This document shows, piece by piece, positions 1 to 9,296 of a stretch of DNA of 42,933 nt. The DNA is taken from positions 1 through 42,933 of the forward strand of contig JAKISK010000005.1 in assembly GCA_021648625.1 (NCBI GenBank), read 5' to 3'. Positions within the stretch are counted from its first letter, which is position 1. Each line of letters begins with the position of its first letter. Both the position numbers and the translations under genes were made by a program. The notes under the pieces are model-generated. The model was not told the DNA's origin, searched no databases, and saw only the letters and a program-made list of their open reading frames with translations. Source of the stretch: Thiomicrorhabdus sp. Lineage in GTDB: Bacteria; Pseudomonadota; Gammaproteobacteria; Thiomicrospirales; Thiomicrospiraceae.

Positions 1-2
1 TT

Positions 3-275
3 GTCTCTACAAAAAACCATCACACCTATGATAACCTGCCATTTTATCTGTACGATTCACTGCCCGCAGGGTTTCTAGGTTCAATCACGCTAAAATACAT
101 TTTAAAATACGATTCAAAATTAAGCACAAACAGCCAAGATTGGTCCTACAACCAAATTCTTTATTATTTAACACACTATGGTCACGACTTAACTGGAAAT
201 TTCATTTTGGGCCGCAGCATGGCGAATAAAGCCACCGAGCAACAATACCCAATTATTAGGCGACAATTAACTTGA
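3..275 (+). pseudogene. 5'-truncated (by window edge) HipA-like N-terminal-domain protein, interrupted by IS21-family insertion
   Basis: Open frame from nt 3 reads ...TYDNLPFYLYDSLPAGFLGSITLKY...WSYNQILYYLTHYGHDLTGNFILGRS..., similar in pattern to the HipA N-terminal (couple_hipA) region; the frame stops inside the IS21 left end. Confidence 0.45.
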
Positions 276-344
276 CCGGTTCGCGACAACTAGCTTGGCC
301 GGTTTTGGTAAACTTTAGGCATATTTAATCAACAAGAGATTTGT

Positions 345-1838
345 ATGCCTGAAATATCCATAACCCAACAACAGGTTAAGTTATATATGTCTTATCGTAA
401 AAATAATTCCCAAGTAAAGTCTGCTGCCAAAGTCGGCATTTCTGAGCGTAGTGCTAGACGCATAGAAAAGGGGGAGCGTCAATCACAGCATCAACCAAGG
501 AAATACCGCACTCGTAAAGATCCATTCAATGGTTTATTTGAAAAACACTTAGTCCCTTTATTAAAATTAAATCCTGAATTACAGCCCATCACCTTGCTTG
601 ATGTCTTAGCGGACAAAGCACCTGATCAATTTGACGCCTCACACCTGAGAACTTTACAGCGTCGCGTCAAACGGTGGCGTGTGCAAGAAGGTCCAGAACA
701 AGAGGTGATCTTTTTACAACACCATACCCCTGGCGACATGGGAATATCAGATTACACTTGGATGAATAAGCTCAATATTACGCTTAATGGTAATGAGTTT
801 AAGCATAAAATTTATCATTATCGCTTAGTTTACAGCGGCTGGACTTACGTGCAGATCACGTTAGGGGGTGAAAGCTTTGAATCACTTTCATCAGGTTTAC
901 AGAATGCTTTTTGGCGCAGTGGCGGTGTACCCGTTAGTCATCGCACAGATAGCTTGAGTGCGGCTTTTAAAAACCACAGTGAAAAAACCTTACTCACTGA
1001 GCGCTACGCTAAACTTTGTAAATATTATGGTGTTAGTGCAACACGTAATAACAAAGGTGTTGCCCATGAAAATGGCGCAATTGAATCGGCGCACGGCCAT
1101 TTAAAGCGAAAAATCGATCAGCAATTAATGCTACGAGGTCATAGAGACTTTAGTAATTTGGCTGATTATGAAACATTCATTAACCTAATTGTCGCCAAAA
1201 TTAATCGTCAGTGTAAAACACGATTTGAGCAAGAAAAACCCCACTTACAAGCGCTACCGAACAGACGTACTAATGATTTTAGTGATCTGCACGTTAAGGT
1301 TAGCTCAAGCAGCACCATTACCGTTAAACGTGTGCTTTATACCGTTCCCTCTCGCCTTGTTGGCGCGGCTTTACTTATTCATATTTATGATGACCGACTC
1401 GCACTCTTTCACGGTCACGAAGTAACACTTACCCTACCACGGCTTTATGCTCAAGGCTCTATTAGAGTACGCTGTATTGACTATCGACATGTCATTCACT
1501 CATTAGCGAAAAAGCCTAACGCGTTTAGAAACTCATTGCTTAGAGATGACTTGATCCCCGATGGCGACTTCACGTTAATCTGGCAGCAACTAATGCAAGA
1601 TGGCCTCTGCGATATAGATTGTAGATATATGGTCGATTTACTGGTACTTGCCGACAACTACGACTGCGAGTCAGCATTAGGGCGCTACGTGCTCACCGCG
1701 CTTGAACAAGGAAGCCGCCTATCTATCAAGCAATGCCGTGACGTATTTGGCCCTGATAATATTGAAATACCTTGGCTTGTAAGCCAGCAACACAGCCTGA
1801 CGAGTTATGATTGTTTAATAGGAGAGTTACATGGCTAA
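345..1838 (+). CDS. istA: IS21 family transposase IstA
   Basis: 497 aa; N-terminal HTH and DDE integrase core (DYTWMNKLNI..., HRTDSLSAAFKN..., NNKGVAHENGAIESAHGHLKRKIDQ). Confidence 0.92.
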   Translation: MPEISITQQQVKLYMSYRKNNSQVKSAAKVGISERSARRIEKGERQSQHQPRKYRTRKDPFNGLFEKHLVPLLKLNPELQPITLLDVLADKAPDQFDASHLRTLQRRVKRWRVQEGPEQEVIFLQHHTPGDMGISDYTWMNKLNITLNGNEFKHKIYHYRLVYSGWTYVQITLGGESFESLSSGLQNAFWRSGGVPVSHRTDSLSAAFKNHSEKTLLTERYAKLCKYYGVSATRNNKGVAHENGAIESAHGHLKRKIDQQLMLRGHRDFSNLADYETFINLIVAKINRQCKTRFEQEKPHLQALPNRRTNDFSDLHVKVSSSSTITVKRVLYTVPSRLVGAALLIHIYDDRLALFHGHEVTLTLPRLYAQGSIRVRCIDYRHVIHSLAKKPNAFRNSLLRDDLIPDGDFTLIWQQLMQDGLCDIDCRYMVDLLVLADNYDCESALGRYVLTALEQGSRLSIKQCRDVFGPDNIEIPWLVSQQHSLTSYDCLIGELHG

Positions 1839-2598
1839 CATTCAAAGTTTACCCCTATTACTCAAAGAGTTACGGTTAACGGCTATGGCTAAATCATGGT
1901 CAACGCTAGCGGAAAAATCGATAAAAGAAGCATGGGATCCGGCACAGTTCCTAGCAGAGTTGTGTGAATTAGAAACGAATCACCGTTATGAAAATCGTCT
2001 TAAACGATTATTAAAAGAGAGCCAACTGCCCATAGGGAAGCAACTTAGCCAATATGACTTTACAGAAATAGAGGGTATAACAGCGCAGCAATTACAGCAA
2101 AAAATAACCAAGCTTGACTGGTTGAAGCAAGGGCATAACCTCATTTTATTTGGCGCGAGTGGCTTAGGTAAAACCCACCTAGCGGCAGCGGTAGGCTACG
2201 GGCTTATAGCGCAATCAAAACGGGTTAAATTTACAAGCAGCACGGCATTAGTTCAACATCTACAAAAAGCCAGAGAAGCGCTGGCTCTTGATGAGGCATT
2301 AAATAAATTAGATAAATATGAATTACTTATCTTAGATGATATCGGTTACGTAAAAAAAAGTGATAGTGAAAGCCAAGTGCTGTTTGAGCTAATAGCACAT
2401 CGATATGAACGAAATAGTTTATTGATCACAACCAATCAGGCGTTTAGTGAGTGGGATAGTATATTTGGCGACAACATGATGACTGTAGCCGTAATAGATA
2501 GGCTAGTACATCACGCAGATATTTATAAAATAGAAGGAGATAGTTACCGAAGAAAACAAGCTTTAAAATTAAACCAAAAAAGCGGCCAAGTTAATTGA
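1831..2598 (+). CDS. istB: IS21-like element helper ATPase IstB
   Basis: 255 aa; Walker A GASGLGKTHLAAAVG and Walker B LLILDDIGY; overlaps istA by 8 nt. Confidence 0.95.
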   Translation: MANIQSLPLLLKELRLTAMAKSWSTLAEKSIKEAWDPAQFLAELCELETNHRYENRLKRLLKESQLPIGKQLSQYDFTEIEGITAQQLQQKITKLDWLKQGHNLILFGASGLGKTHLAAAVGYGLIAQSKRVKFTSSTALVQHLQKAREALALDEALNKLDKYELLILDDIGYVKKSDSESQVLFELIAHRYERNSLLITTNQAFSEWDSIFGDNMMTVAVIDRLVHHADIYKIEGDSYRRKQALKLNQKSGQVN

Positions 2599-2626
2599 CG
2601 CCAATCGGCCAAGGTAGTTGACGTCT

Positions 2627-3745
2627 GATACCCGTTTTACTTTGTTTAAAGGTTTTTTAGGGGCCGGACACTCTTTTTGTGCCTTTTCCAGTAAAGCTCG
2701 GTATTGCTGTCGATAATGCTCTGCTTGAACATGATTTAGTACTCCTCCTGCTTCATCCACTGTACCATTCAACGCTTTTAGCCACTGCGCCATTTTCTGC
2801 GCCCAAGCTTGTTTGTCTTGCTCCCATGCACGAGTAAGTTCTCTAAGATGATGTGCATTGCATAAGGCATGTGTCATGTTATAACGGTAATAGGATTTCC
2901 AGTGATCATGACACAACGTGCCTTTAAAACGGGGCAAGATATTAATCTCATTCATCTCATTCATCGCATCCATTCCTCGTTTGGCGTGAGGCGCGTAGTG
3001 TGTCCATTGTTCAGTGCAACCAATGGCCTTTGCCATTGATATTAATCCCCGTTTCATCTGCGTGCGCAACACTCGCTTGAGCCAGATGGTCTTTACTGAT
3101 CTGCTCAAAGTTAGCAAGCCCCCTAAATGCTTGCTGGTTAAAGTTATAGAGAGAGCCTTCACTTAAAGGAATCGTTAATTGATCGGCAAAGTACTCTCGT
3201 ATTCGATTGTAGGGCAGGAGCTGATATTGAGAAAGATAAACAGCATGCGCTTTAATTTGTTTGCCGTATTGCACCGTCTTTGTGACCCCTTCGGGAAACG
3301 GGGCGACAAAACACTTTCCCTGATCATTTTTCAGGACTTGTGCCTGATATTCGGTGACCACACGGACAATATCCATATCGAAGACTTGTCGAGTCACCAT
3401 GCCCGCGTCTTGGTAATTTCCTTTGGGCAACGTGCGGCGATCCAGCTTAATCCATTCGACGATATCTGGATGGGTGTTTTTTTTAAGTGTGGTACCAATA
3501 TGACCTTTTTGAGCCCCTGGTGATTTGTTAGACTTTGTGCGAGTGGGCTTAAGTCGATGGGGATCACTGGATGGAGGTTTGCTGCTGTTTTTGCTATTAA
3601 GTGTGACACGATTGAGCAGTACGGACACCAACAATAAAAGGACACTTAAAGCCGAACGCAAAGCGGGTGACAGATCGCTTTCGTCTGCAATGAGTTGTTT
3701 GGCATTATTGATGGCTGCATCCACATCAAGGTTGTCAATGTTCAA
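2627..3745 (-). pseudogene. IS66-family transposase (TnpC) remnant: frameshifted and truncated by the IS21-family insertion
   Basis: N-terminal part NSSKPPSSDPHR...GAQKGHIGTTLKK...HADETGININGKGHWLH stops near 3011; the homologous reading continues in another frame (CTEQWTHYAPHAKRGMDAM...LPRFKGTLCHDHWKSYYRYNMTHALCNAHHLRELTRA) and breaks at the IS21 right end. Confidence 0.85.
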
Positions 3746-4170
3746 AAGTGCCTCCTGATAAAGTCTAAGTTCAGGAGTATTATCTCATGCATTTTAAATG
3801 CGATTTTTTTCCTCCTGAGCTCTCTTATGGGGAATTAATTTCATGAACAGTCGGCTGGCTAGTACTGGATGGGAGTGCGTGATGTGGTGATCTTTTGTCA
3901 TGGGGTGTATGGTATGTTCATGGCCTTCTGGGGGAAAGTGCTAGAACTGAAAAATAGACAAAAAAACCTGTCAAGTACTTTTTTATTTATTTCGCTGAAT
4001 AGTTACGTTTTTTTTAAGTTTACTGTGAAAAAACGATTTTATATTACCCTAATCGGTATGTGGCGTTACGGATTTAGGCATTCTGATTTTAGAACATACG
4101 TTATTCTTCTAGTTATTTTTAACTTGGTCTTTTTCTTGCTAAAAAGTTCTCTCTAATCGGAGGCTTTTTT

Positions 4171-5427
4171 GTGAAAACTAAAACCATATCATTAACGCTA
4201 TTATTAACGGTTAGTTTTCTGTTGATGTTAACGGCCAGTTATTTATCGAACGTGCAAAATTGGTTAACGTTTAATCATAATAATGAACAAACGTATTTAG
4301 ATCAACCGCTTGGTTTAATCGCTGTACCGAGTGAACTGCGAATGATAAGCAGTGGTTCTGTTCAATCAAATAATTCCCCCCCCCCCTCTAACCCTTCTTA
4401 TCAGAACGACACGTTGATGGATAATCCTGTGGCAACGTTTGAACCCTTGCCGCCCGTGGTGGAGGATTTTGTAACCGAAAATGTCATTTCTTCTGCCAAT
4501 AGGGGGGGGGAGAAAAATAATGATGTGAATAGTGATGTAAATCATAATGTATTAACGCCTTCTTTTATTCAATACACCGATGCATTGGTGATTGAAGTTC
4601 CAAAAGCGATTGCCACACCGTTGAACTTAAAACGGATGATTTCCCGTGTGTTATTAAGCCCTGCAATGGTAGGGGGGGAGGATTTGTTGAGTGTTGCACC
4701 AATTAAGGTGCAACACAAACCGTGGTTTTATCGCCAAGTAACCAATCAGTTTGGGCAAGCCATTCGCTACCCTGCGGCGGCCACTGAGTATGCACATTAT
4801 TTGTTGCAATCGCACACGCAAGAAGTGAGCGATGAGGATGGCACGTTTGTGTTGATTAAAATTCCACGGGTTGAAAATCGTTTATTGACAAATATAGAGC
4901 GATACAAACCTTGGGTGGATACGTATTCGCGTCAATTTAATGTCCCCAAAGAGTTGGTGTTTGCCATTATTGAGGTGGAAAGTGCTTTTAACCCCCGTGC
5001 GGTGAGTAAATCCAATGCGTTGGGTTTAATGCAAATTAAGGCCAATGCGGCAGGCCGAGATGTGTATCAATATGTAGATGGCAGAGCGGGTCAACCTTCG
5101 CCAGAGGCGTTGTTTGATGCCCAAAATAATTTAAGAATGGGCATAGCCTATATGGGGTTGTTGAAACACGATTACTTATTGGGGGTACGCAACCCTAAAA
5201 TTAAAGAGATGTTGTCTATTTCCTCCTACAATGCAGGCATCTCAAGAACCCTTAAATTGTTTGCCCCCACACCCGAAGAAGCAATTTCTCGCGTAAATCA
5301 GTTGCACCCAAAGCGGGTTTATCGTACCTTACGGTATGAACATGCATCCAGTGAAGCACGGCAGTATTTGGATAAGGTACTGAAGGCGAAAGCGCGTTAC
5401 AGTGAGTTATTGGATTTGAATGTATAG
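4171..5427 (+). CDS. Lytic transglycosylase (SLT domain, MltC-like)
   Basis: GTG start with RBS CGGAGG; VPKELVFAIIEVESAFNPRAVSKSNALGLMQIK...SISSYNAGISR is a typical SLT domain; N-terminal signal/anchor and low-complexity linker. Confidence 0.85.
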   Translation: MKTKTISLTLLLTVSFLLMLTASYLSNVQNWLTFNHNNEQTYLDQPLGLIAVPSELRMISSGSVQSNNSPPPSNPSYQNDTLMDNPVATFEPLPPVVEDFVTENVISSANRGGEKNNDVNSDVNHNVLTPSFIQYTDALVIEVPKAIATPLNLKRMISRVLLSPAMVGGEDLLSVAPIKVQHKPWFYRQVTNQFGQAIRYPAAATEYAHYLLQSHTQEVSDEDGTFVLIKIPRVENRLLTNIERYKPWVDTYSRQFNVPKELVFAIIEVESAFNPRAVSKSNALGLMQIKANAAGRDVYQYVDGRAGQPSPEALFDAQNNLRMGIAYMGLLKHDYLLGVRNPKIKEMLSISSYNAGISRTLKLFAPTPEEAISRVNQLHPKRVYRTLRYEHASSEARQYLDKVLKAKARYSELLDLNV

Positions 5428-5482
5428 AGTATTTCTATACTGTTAGGGTGCTTTTTAGCGACTCAGAAAAAAAGGGAAATAG

Positions 5483-6115
5483 ATGTCAAATACAGAGCGG
5501 TATAAAACAGAGCAAGAAACGTTTTGGGCGGGTGAGTTTGGAAATAAGTACGTTGAACGTTCGAGTAATGCAACGTTTGTTCCCGCTAGAATAAATATGT
5601 TTTCAGACATTCTGAAACACACAAGCGGAGTGAAAAGCTTTTTAGAATTTGGCCCTAATGTGGGGTTAAATTTGATGGCATTGCAACAGTTGATGCCTCA
5701 TGCCGATTTACACGCGATTGAAATTAATAAAAAAGCATATCAAGCACTTCAAAATTCCGGGTTTCAAAATGTTGTAAATGGTTCTTTTTTAGAGAGTAAA
5801 TTTGTTGATTTTGCCGATTTTGTTTTTACATCAGGGGTTTTGATTCACATTAATCCTGATGAGTTGCCTAGAGCCTATCAAGCTTTATATAAGGCAAGTA
5901 ATCGTTATGTTATGGTGAATGAATACTATAACCCGGTTCCTGTGGAGGTTGATTATAGGGGCAATAAAGAACGTTTATTTAAACGAGACTTTGCAGGTGA
6001 GATGATGGATCGTTATCCCGATTTAAATTTGGTTGCTTACGGTTTTATTTATCAGCGTGATCCTAATTTTTCACAAGATGACACCAATTGGTTTTTACTT
6101 GAAAAAAGATCGTAA
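5483..6115 (+). CDS. Pseudaminic acid biosynthesis-associated methylase (TIGR03587-like)
   Basis: YKTEQETFWAGEFGNKY...FLEFGPNVGLNL; clear paralog of the ORF at 13464..14087. Confidence 0.8.
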   Translation: MSNTERYKTEQETFWAGEFGNKYVERSSNATFVPARINMFSDILKHTSGVKSFLEFGPNVGLNLMALQQLMPHADLHAIEINKKAYQALQNSGFQNVVNGSFLESKFVDFADFVFTSGVLIHINPDELPRAYQALYKASNRYVMVNEYYNPVPVEVDYRGNKERLFKRDFAGEMMDRYPDLNLVAYGFIYQRDPNFSQDDTNWFLLEKRS

Positions 6116-7118
6116 AAAACAAGCGACTTTAACGGTCGTTTTTCGTTGCGATGCTTCACAAGCCATTGGAGTGGGTCATGTTATGCGTTGTTTGGTTTTG
6201 GCCGATGCCTTGATGCAACAAGGGGCAAAATGCATTTTTTCAACCATTAATGAAACTTTGGCTGTGGTGCCCGAGATTAAACGGCGTGGTTATCAAACGA
6301 TTCTTCCTGAGAGTCTAGCCCAAATTAATCCAGATTTTGTTGTTATAGATCACTATTATTTAGACAGCCATTTTTTTTTAACGCTTAAAAAAATGGCTGT
6401 TCTGTGTATGATTATTGACGATATTTGTGACAAACTTTTTTATCCATGTGATGCATTGTTGATACATAATTTAGCCTATCATGAGAAAGATTATCGAGAC
6501 TTGGTGTCTAAAGGCTGTCGAATATTTTCGGGTGCTGAGTTTATATTGATTAACCGTGAGTTTTTAACACGTTCTAACAATAGGCGAAAGATAAAAACCC
6601 CCGCAGAAACCTTGTTTTTATTTTTTGGTGGAACGGATCCCGCACAGTTGACGTTGAGAATATTGCGTATTATTGAGCAATACAATATAAATGTGCCAAC
6701 GACAAACGTTGTGATTGGAGAAGGCAATAGGGGGGGGGAAGAAATTAAAAAACTATGCCAATTATTAAAGGTAAATTTGCATATTCAAATTGATAACATA
6801 GCAGAGGTTATGGCACGAGCGGATCTAGCGATGGGTTGTGGTGGCACAGCAATTTGGGAGCGTTTAAACCTTAGGGTTCCAACATTAGAAATCAGCCATT
6901 CGCAATGGCAAATTCCAACCTTTAAGGCATTGCATAAACAAAAAAAACTTTACTATTTAGGGGCGGAATCGGTATTGAGTGATGAGGATATTGCAAACCA
7001 TTTGATTCGTGCTTTGACGGAAGGGTTAAACCTTCAATATTGTGTTTGTGGAGGGGGGGAGAAAAAGATGGCTAAAGAGATGATTGCTCTGGCGATAGAA
7101 AACAGGAAAATACCATGA
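6078..7118 (+). CDS. pseG: UDP-2,4-diacetamido-2,4,6-trideoxy-beta-L-altropyranose hydrolase
   Basis: FRCDASQAIGVGHVMRCLVLADAL and GGTDPAQLT; ATG at 6078 is more plausible than the ORF-track start at 6033, though the start remains uncertain because of overlap with the upstream gene. Confidence 0.85.
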   Translation: MTPIGFYLKKDRKKQATLTVVFRCDASQAIGVGHVMRCLVLADALMQQGAKCIFSTINETLAVVPEIKRRGYQTILPESLAQINPDFVVIDHYYLDSHFFLTLKKMAVLCMIIDDICDKLFYPCDALLIHNLAYHEKDYRDLVSKGCRIFSGAEFILINREFLTRSNNRRKIKTPAETLFLFFGGTDPAQLTLRILRIIEQYNINVPTTNVVIGEGNRGGEEIKKLCQLLKVNLHIQIDNIAEVMARADLAMGCGGTAIWERLNLRVPTLEISHSQWQIPTFKALHKQKKLYYLGAESVLSDEDIANHLIRALTEGLNLQYCVCGGGEKKMAKEMIALAIENRKIP

Positions 7119-7756
7119 AAATACAGGTTTCTGAAGCACTTGATGCGATGGCTAAAGATTACAGCCAGCGAGTGATAGATTATGGATCAACAGCCGTTGC
7201 GGTTGGCTGGGCGGACTTTGAAACACAAGATTTACGTTTTAAACAGCTCCAAAAAGTGATTGATTTGAGTGGGGGGGGGTTTAGCTTATCCGATTTGGGG
7301 TGTGGTTATGCTGCGTTTGCACAAGCCCTTCCGAAAGAGATGCAACAAAAAATGCGTGTTTATCATGGGTACGATATCAGTAAGGAAATGATTTCTGTAG
7401 CGAAAGAAAACTTTAAAAATAATGAAACTCATCAGTTTTTTTTATCGTCTGATATTCAAGAAAAAACAGATTATGTGATTGCTTCAGGTATTTTTAACCA
7501 TCATTTTGATGCCGAGCCAAAAGAGTGGTGGGCGCATATTATAAAGACCATTCGCCACATGTATGATCGTGCTGAAAAAGGAATTGCGTTTAATGTTATG
7601 ACCTCTTATGTGGATTATCAAGAAGATTATATTTACTATTGTGATCCAATGGAAATGTTAAGGGTGTGTTTAGATCATTTTGGGCGTAACGTTAGCCTTC
7701 ATCATGATTATAATTTGTTTGAATTTACGGTTTTGGTAAAAAAGGGAAATGCATAG
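7115..7756 (+). CDS. Class I SAM-dependent methyltransferase
   Basis: LSDLGCGYAAFAQAL...YHGYDISKEMISVAKENF motifs. Confidence 0.75.
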   Translation: MKIQVSEALDAMAKDYSQRVIDYGSTAVAVGWADFETQDLRFKQLQKVIDLSGGGFSLSDLGCGYAAFAQALPKEMQQKMRVYHGYDISKEMISVAKENFKNNETHQFFLSSDIQEKTDYVIASGIFNHHFDAEPKEWWAHIIKTIRHMYDRAEKGIAFNVMTSYVDYQEDYIYYCDPMEMLRVCLDHFGRNVSLHHDYNLFEFTVLVKKGNA

Positions 7757-8448
7757 TGTCACAAAAAAGTTTTGACCCTATTTGGAATAAAATTTACGAC
7801 GCTGGTGCCATGCCACGAGCGCCCTATGACTACATTGCCAGCTTTGTTTTTCGAAATGCAGATAAAAACAAGGATAGAAATCAGCTTAATATTTTAGAAA
7901 TAGGCTGTGGGGGGGGGAATAATGTATGGTTTTTGGCATTAGAAGGGTTTAATGTTTGTGGGATTGATGGCAGCGCTTCGGCCATTGGTGCCGCGAAAAA
8001 AAGATTATCAGAAAGTGGCTTATCAGCAGACTTGCAGGTGGGGGATTTTACTCGTCTTCCATTTGAAGATGAAAGTTTTGACATGGTGTTTGATCGGGGT
8101 GCGCTTACATGCTGTGGTACAACGTCCATTCAAAAAGCTATTGGTGAGGCGCATAGGGTTTTAAAACCGAATGGTGCTTTCTTTTTTAACCCAATTGCAG
8201 ATTCGGATACCAGTTATCGCTCAGGAGTGTCTGTTGCAGACGATTTGACGGTGGAAATTAAAGAGGGCGATTATAGTGGAGTGGGGCAAATTCGTTTTGT
8301 TAGTCGGCGTGACATTGATATTTTTATGCCTGAGACAACGTGGAATAAAAAACGGATAGAACGTATTGAGATAACCGATATGCTTAACCCATACAGTAAA
8401 GTGGTTGCAAGTTGGCGTGTAGAGGCTATTAAAGTGAATAATGGATGA
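7756..8448 (+). CDS. Class I SAM-dependent methyltransferase
   Basis: GTG start; ILEIGCGGGNNVWFLALEGFNVCGIDGSASAI and LPFEDESFDMVFDRGAL. Confidence 0.85.
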   Translation: MSQKSFDPIWNKIYDAGAMPRAPYDYIASFVFRNADKNKDRNQLNILEIGCGGGNNVWFLALEGFNVCGIDGSASAIGAAKKRLSESGLSADLQVGDFTRLPFEDESFDMVFDRGALTCCGTTSIQKAIGEAHRVLKPNGAFFFNPIADSDTSYRSGVSVADDLTVEIKEGDYSGVGQIRFVSRRDIDIFMPETTWNKKRIERIEITDMLNPYSKVVASWRVEAIKVNNG

Positions 8449-8497
8449 TAATATTCTTAATGGCTCTACTCATGAGTTACGTGTGTAGTTACGCAAT

Positions 8498-9253
8498 ATG
8501 AAAGACTTAAAGCGAGTTGCGTTAATGCAACCAACCTTTATGCCGTGGTTAGGGTATTTTGGCCTGATTTTGGATGCTGATGAATTTATTTTTTTAGACG
8601 ACTTTCAGTTTGTTCGGCGCAGTTTTCACCAACGAAACAAGCTGTTTTTAAATAAAGATAAAGCGGGTTGCATAACCGTTCCAGTTGAGCACACTGGCCA
8701 ACAACAAATGTCGTTAAATGCGGTTCAGACATGCAGAAATAAAAAGTGGAAACGTCAATTTTTGGGCGCATTAAAACATAACTATAGCGGTGCAGAGCAC
8801 TTACCATATTATTATAATTTTATTGAGCAGTGGATTGAAAAAGAATTTTTAACATTGGCCGATTTTAACCTTTATTTTATTCGCTTTGTGATGGATGAAT
8901 TAAAGATTAAAACGCCTATAGGGCTATCCAGTCACTATAAAGTTGCTGGACAAAGATCAGAAAAAATTACAACGATTTTGAATCAAACCAGCGCAACCAC
9001 TTATTTAAGCGCACGCGGGTCTTTTGATTATATGCTTGAAGACAATGCGTTTGAGCAAACGGATGTGGAGTGTCAGTTTCAAAATTTTAGCCCAAAGGCT
9101 TATCCTCAGAGCCAAACTACTCAATTTATGCCTTACCTGTCGGTATTGGACTCTTTATTGCAACAAGGTGCCGTGGAAACGTTGGAAATGGTGAAACAAT
9201 CGGCAGGAAAATATTTATCGGTTCAGCAAATGAAGCTACGGATTCAGGTCTAA
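8498..9253 (+). CDS. WbqC family protein
   Basis: RVALMQPTFMPWLGYFGLILDADEFIFLDDFQFVRRSFHQRNK is characteristic of WbqC-like proteins. Confidence 0.85.
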   Translation: MKDLKRVALMQPTFMPWLGYFGLILDADEFIFLDDFQFVRRSFHQRNKLFLNKDKAGCITVPVEHTGQQQMSLNAVQTCRNKKWKRQFLGALKHNYSGAEHLPYYYNFIEQWIEKEFLTLADFNLYFIRFVMDELKIKTPIGLSSHYKVAGQRSEKITTILNQTSATTYLSARGSFDYMLEDNAFEQTDVECQFQNFSPKAYPQSQTTQFMPYLSVLDSLLQQGAVETLEMVKQSAGKYLSVQQMKLRIQV

Positions 9254-9296
9254 TAAAATGGAACCTGAAAGCACTTTAAAAAAGGCATAATGAAAT

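Larger units (their letters stand above)
260..2625 (+). mobile_element. IS21-family insertion sequence (istA + istB) with multiple terminal repeats
   Basis: istA/istB gene pair flanked by repeated terminal motifs: left GACAATTAACTTGACCGG...GACAACTAGCTTGGCCGG; right (reverse complement) GACGTCAACTACCTTGGCCG...GTCAATTAACTTGGCCGC. Confidence 0.85.

Noticed and set aside
2945-2975. Short tandem repeat CTCATTCATCTCATTCATCGCAT in the IS66 remnant
   Set aside because: A small duplication inside a decayed transposase (MNEMNEI); no sign of function.
3000-3060. Possible programmed frameshift in the IS66 transposase
   Set aside because: IS66 TnpC is normally a single ORF, no slippery heptamer was seen, and the 3' part is truncated by IS21; simple decay is more likely.
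3869-4156. 95-aa ORF between the IS66 remnant and the lytic transglycosylase
   Set aside because: No recognisable domain, T-rich low-complexity composition; likely a spurious ORF in IS-flanking intergenic DNA.
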